Positions 33,817 through 35,386 of a DNA stretch of 35,386 nucleotides are shown in pieces. The translations under genes were made by a program, and so were the position numbers. Origin of the DNA: Planctomycetota bacterium (GTDB lineage: Bacteria; Planctomycetota; UBA1135; GCA-002748355). The DNA lies in contig JALSSW010000177.1 of assembly GCA_026984035.1 (NCBI GenBank), positions 1 through 35,386 on the forward strand, read 5' to 3'. Each line of letters begins with the position of its first letter. Position 1 is the stretch's first letter. The notes under the pieces are model-generated. The model was not told the DNA's origin, did not search any database, and saw only the letters and a program-made list of their open reading frames with translations.

Positions 33817-35031
33817 ATGAGGCGATTCGAAGCGTGGAAAGATGTCTTGAATGCAGAACCTCTCGTGGTTCTTGGCCTCATGTCGGGAACTTCTGCTGAT
33901 GGGGTGGATGGGGCGGTGCTGCGGTTCGAGAAGGACAAAACTCCTGAGTTGGTTTTGGGAAGGAGCAGATCCTATTCCGAAAAACTGAGAAGGAGCTTGT
34001 TGCAAGCCCCGGAGATCTCCCTCGCACAGATGGCTGCCCTTCATGTAGAAGTGGCCGAAGCCTTTGCGGATTTGGCCCTGGAATGCCAGGAAGAGGCCAA
34101 AGGCTTAGGCTGTCCCCTTTCCTTGGTTGCTTCTCATGGGCAGACCGTTTTTCATCATTCGGGGAAGGGGCCAAGGGTGTCCATCCAGATTGGGGAGGCG
34201 GATCGGCTTGCTGGGGTTCTTGGTTTACCAGTCGTCTTCGATTTCAGAGCGGCGGACCTTGCAGCAGGGGGAGAAGGGGCTCCTCTGGTCCCGGCGGGCG
34301 ACCTGGACCTCTTTGGCCACGGGGGGCGTCCTTTGGCAATCCTCAACCTGGGAGGAATCGCCAACCTCACCCTCCTCGGACCTGGAGAGGAGGAGTGCAT
34401 GGCCTGGGACGTGGGGCCTGCCAATTGCCTTTCAGACAGCTTTTGCCGGAAAAGGTATCCAAAGGGGCCTGGTTTTGACCGCGATGGGAGGCTTGCTCTG
34501 TCAGGGAGCCCGCATCCTGATTTTCTCGCAAGGCTTTTGGCTCATCCTTTCTTCAAGCGCACCCCGCCAAAAAGCACGGGCAGGGAAGCCTTTGGCGATC
34601 GCTTCTTAGAAGATGCCCTTGCCATGTATCCCCAGCAGTCACCCGAGGATGTTCTCGCTGCCTTCGCGATGCTTTTGGGTCGCAGTGTCGCCGCCGACCT
34701 GGCCCGGCTTCCCCAAGAATGGCAACCCAAGCGCTTATTGGTCGCAGGAGGGGGAATCCGAAACGCCGCTCTTATGAAAGCCCTCCGTGGCAGTCTTGCG
34801 TCCACTTCGGATGGGAGTCCGTCCCGGCCTTCCATCCCCGTGGAGAGCAGCCAATCTCTTGGGGTGGATCCCAAATATCGTGAAGCCGCCTGTTTTGCTG
34901 CCCTGGGGCGCAGGGCACTTCTGAATCTTCCCGGGAGCTTTCCCAACACCACCGGAGCCCAAAAACCCACGGTTTTGGGCAAATGGGCCTTCCCTTCCCG
35001 GCCTTCATCCAAAAGAGGACAGGCCGTCTGA
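33817..35031 (+). CDS. anmK: Anhydro-N-acetylmuramic acid kinase
   Basis: A 404-residue protein with the AnmK landmarks: VLGLMSGTSADGVDG near residues 19-31, VASHGQTVFHH, QIGEADRLAGVLGLPVVFDFR, AILNLGGIANLT, DVGPANCLSD, and LLVAGGGIRNAALM near the C-terminus. It converts anhydro-N-acetylmuramic acid to MurNAc-6-phosphate during peptidoglycan recycling. The expected MurQ partner is not in the window. I chose the ATG at 33817; an open frame begins at 33778 but would overlap the activator gene. No strong ribosome-binding site is seen. The last 25 residues (QKPTVLGKWAFPSRP) extend a little beyond the usual end. Confidence 0.95.
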   Translation: MRRFEAWKDVLNAEPLVVLGLMSGTSADGVDGAVLRFEKDKTPELVLGRSRSYSEKLRRSLLQAPEISLAQMAALHVEVAEAFADLALECQEEAKGLGCPLSLVASHGQTVFHHSGKGPRVSIQIGEADRLAGVLGLPVVFDFRAADLAAGGEGAPLVPAGDLDLFGHGGRPLAILNLGGIANLTLLGPGEEECMAWDVGPANCLSDSFCRKRYPKGPGFDRDGRLALSGSPHPDFLARLLAHPFFKRTPPKSTGREAFGDRFLEDALAMYPQQSPEDVLAAFAMLLGRSVAADLARLPQEWQPKRLLVAGGGIRNAALMKALRGSLASTSDGSPSRPSIPVESSQSLGVDPKYREAACFAALGRRALLNLPGSFPNTTGAQKPTVLGKWAFPSRPSSKRGQAV

Positions 35032-35386
35032 ATCTCCCATAACTGCGAAGGAAGGAGCTTCCAGAGCCGGATTGAAGCCCTGGGGCAAGATCCCGGAAAC
35101 AGGATCTTTGCACAAACTTTTGACCTTCTTTTGTCGGGAAGGCTAGGAATGGGGTAGTCTTCTTCGCCTGGAAGCCGATGAGCGTTTTCTGGAAACTCCA
35201 TTGGAGGACCCAGAGCACTCCTTGACCTCTGGCGAAGCCGATCTAGACTAGGGCCTTCCATTTTTTTTGGTCAGCCCCCAAATCCTGAATGGGAACTACT
35301 TTGGGAAGTCCAGAAACGCTTCATCAGCGGGGTTTCCTGGGTAATGATGCCCTAAACTCGACATTTTCATCCCGGTTCCCCCGGGG
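35032..35386. other. Terminal region without a supportable gene
   Basis: 355 bases after the anmK stop. I see no frame with a recognisable protein. Two short repeats are present: CTTCGCC/GGCGAAG (35162-35168, 35231-35237) as an inverted pair, and GAAGCCGAT twice (35171-35179, 35234-35242). An eight-T run near 35261-35268 could be part of a terminator. The region continues outside the window. Confidence 0.4.

Noticed and set aside
34542-35261. Minus-strand open frame of 239 codons over the end of anmK
   Set aside because: Most of it is antisense to anmK; the part beyond 35031 shows no motif and no signal.

Overview
The window looks like a chromosomal segment of a Gram-negative, probably aerobic or facultative bacterium of moderate to high G+C. 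KdsB (LPS-type Kdo activation), several lipoprotein or exported proteins, AnmK and LysM proteins point to a diderm cell wall. The adjacent DUF1800/DUF1501 pair, a DUF1844 protein, a lysine-rich histone-like protein and an MglA/roadblock locus would fit Planctomycetota or a related deep lineage. That placement is inference; no rRNA gene is present to test it. No tRNA, rRNA, CRISPR array or insertion sequence was recognised.

Layout. 1-1161 is an A+T-richer block with a truncated SAM methyltransferase, a small membrane protein and a divergent HxlR regulator, closed by a perfect 11-bp hairpin. 1285-9821 holds a small membrane protein, a large exported protein with carboxypeptidase-regulatory-like domains, the DUF1800 + DUF1501 pair, a two-gene unit (transglutaminase-like lipoprotein and amidohydrolase) and a beta-propeller-like protein. 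9796-13030 (minus strand) holds an HDOD protein and gcvT-gcvH-lipoyl transferase, with a hairpin covering the gcvT ribosome-binding site. 13161-14339 is an unrecognised protein with a long acidic run.

14553-20976 is the most interesting part. It is a plus-strand run of five genes: a 1061-aa DUF4388-TPR-transmembrane-PEGA-PQQ-propeller protein, a TPR-roadblock fusion, a roadblock protein, an MglA-type Ras-like GTPase with a C-terminal membrane anchor, and another roadblock protein. A strong terminator follows. The parts suggest a membrane-attached small-GTPase module with a periplasmic sensor or scaffold arm.

21318-27168 contains a KKAT/KKAA-repeat histone-like protein, an EI24/CysZ-like membrane protein, glutaryl-CoA dehydrogenase and two tandem secreted paralogues. 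27295-30795 (minus strand) is a lipoprotein-like gene, kdsB, pyrG and a DUF1844 gene; kdsB and pyrG both act on CTP/Kdo supply. pyrG carries an apparent one-base frameshift in a G-run. 31061-35031 contains a LysM membrane protein, an NtrC-type sigma-54 activator and anmK. The last 355 bases hold no gene I can support.
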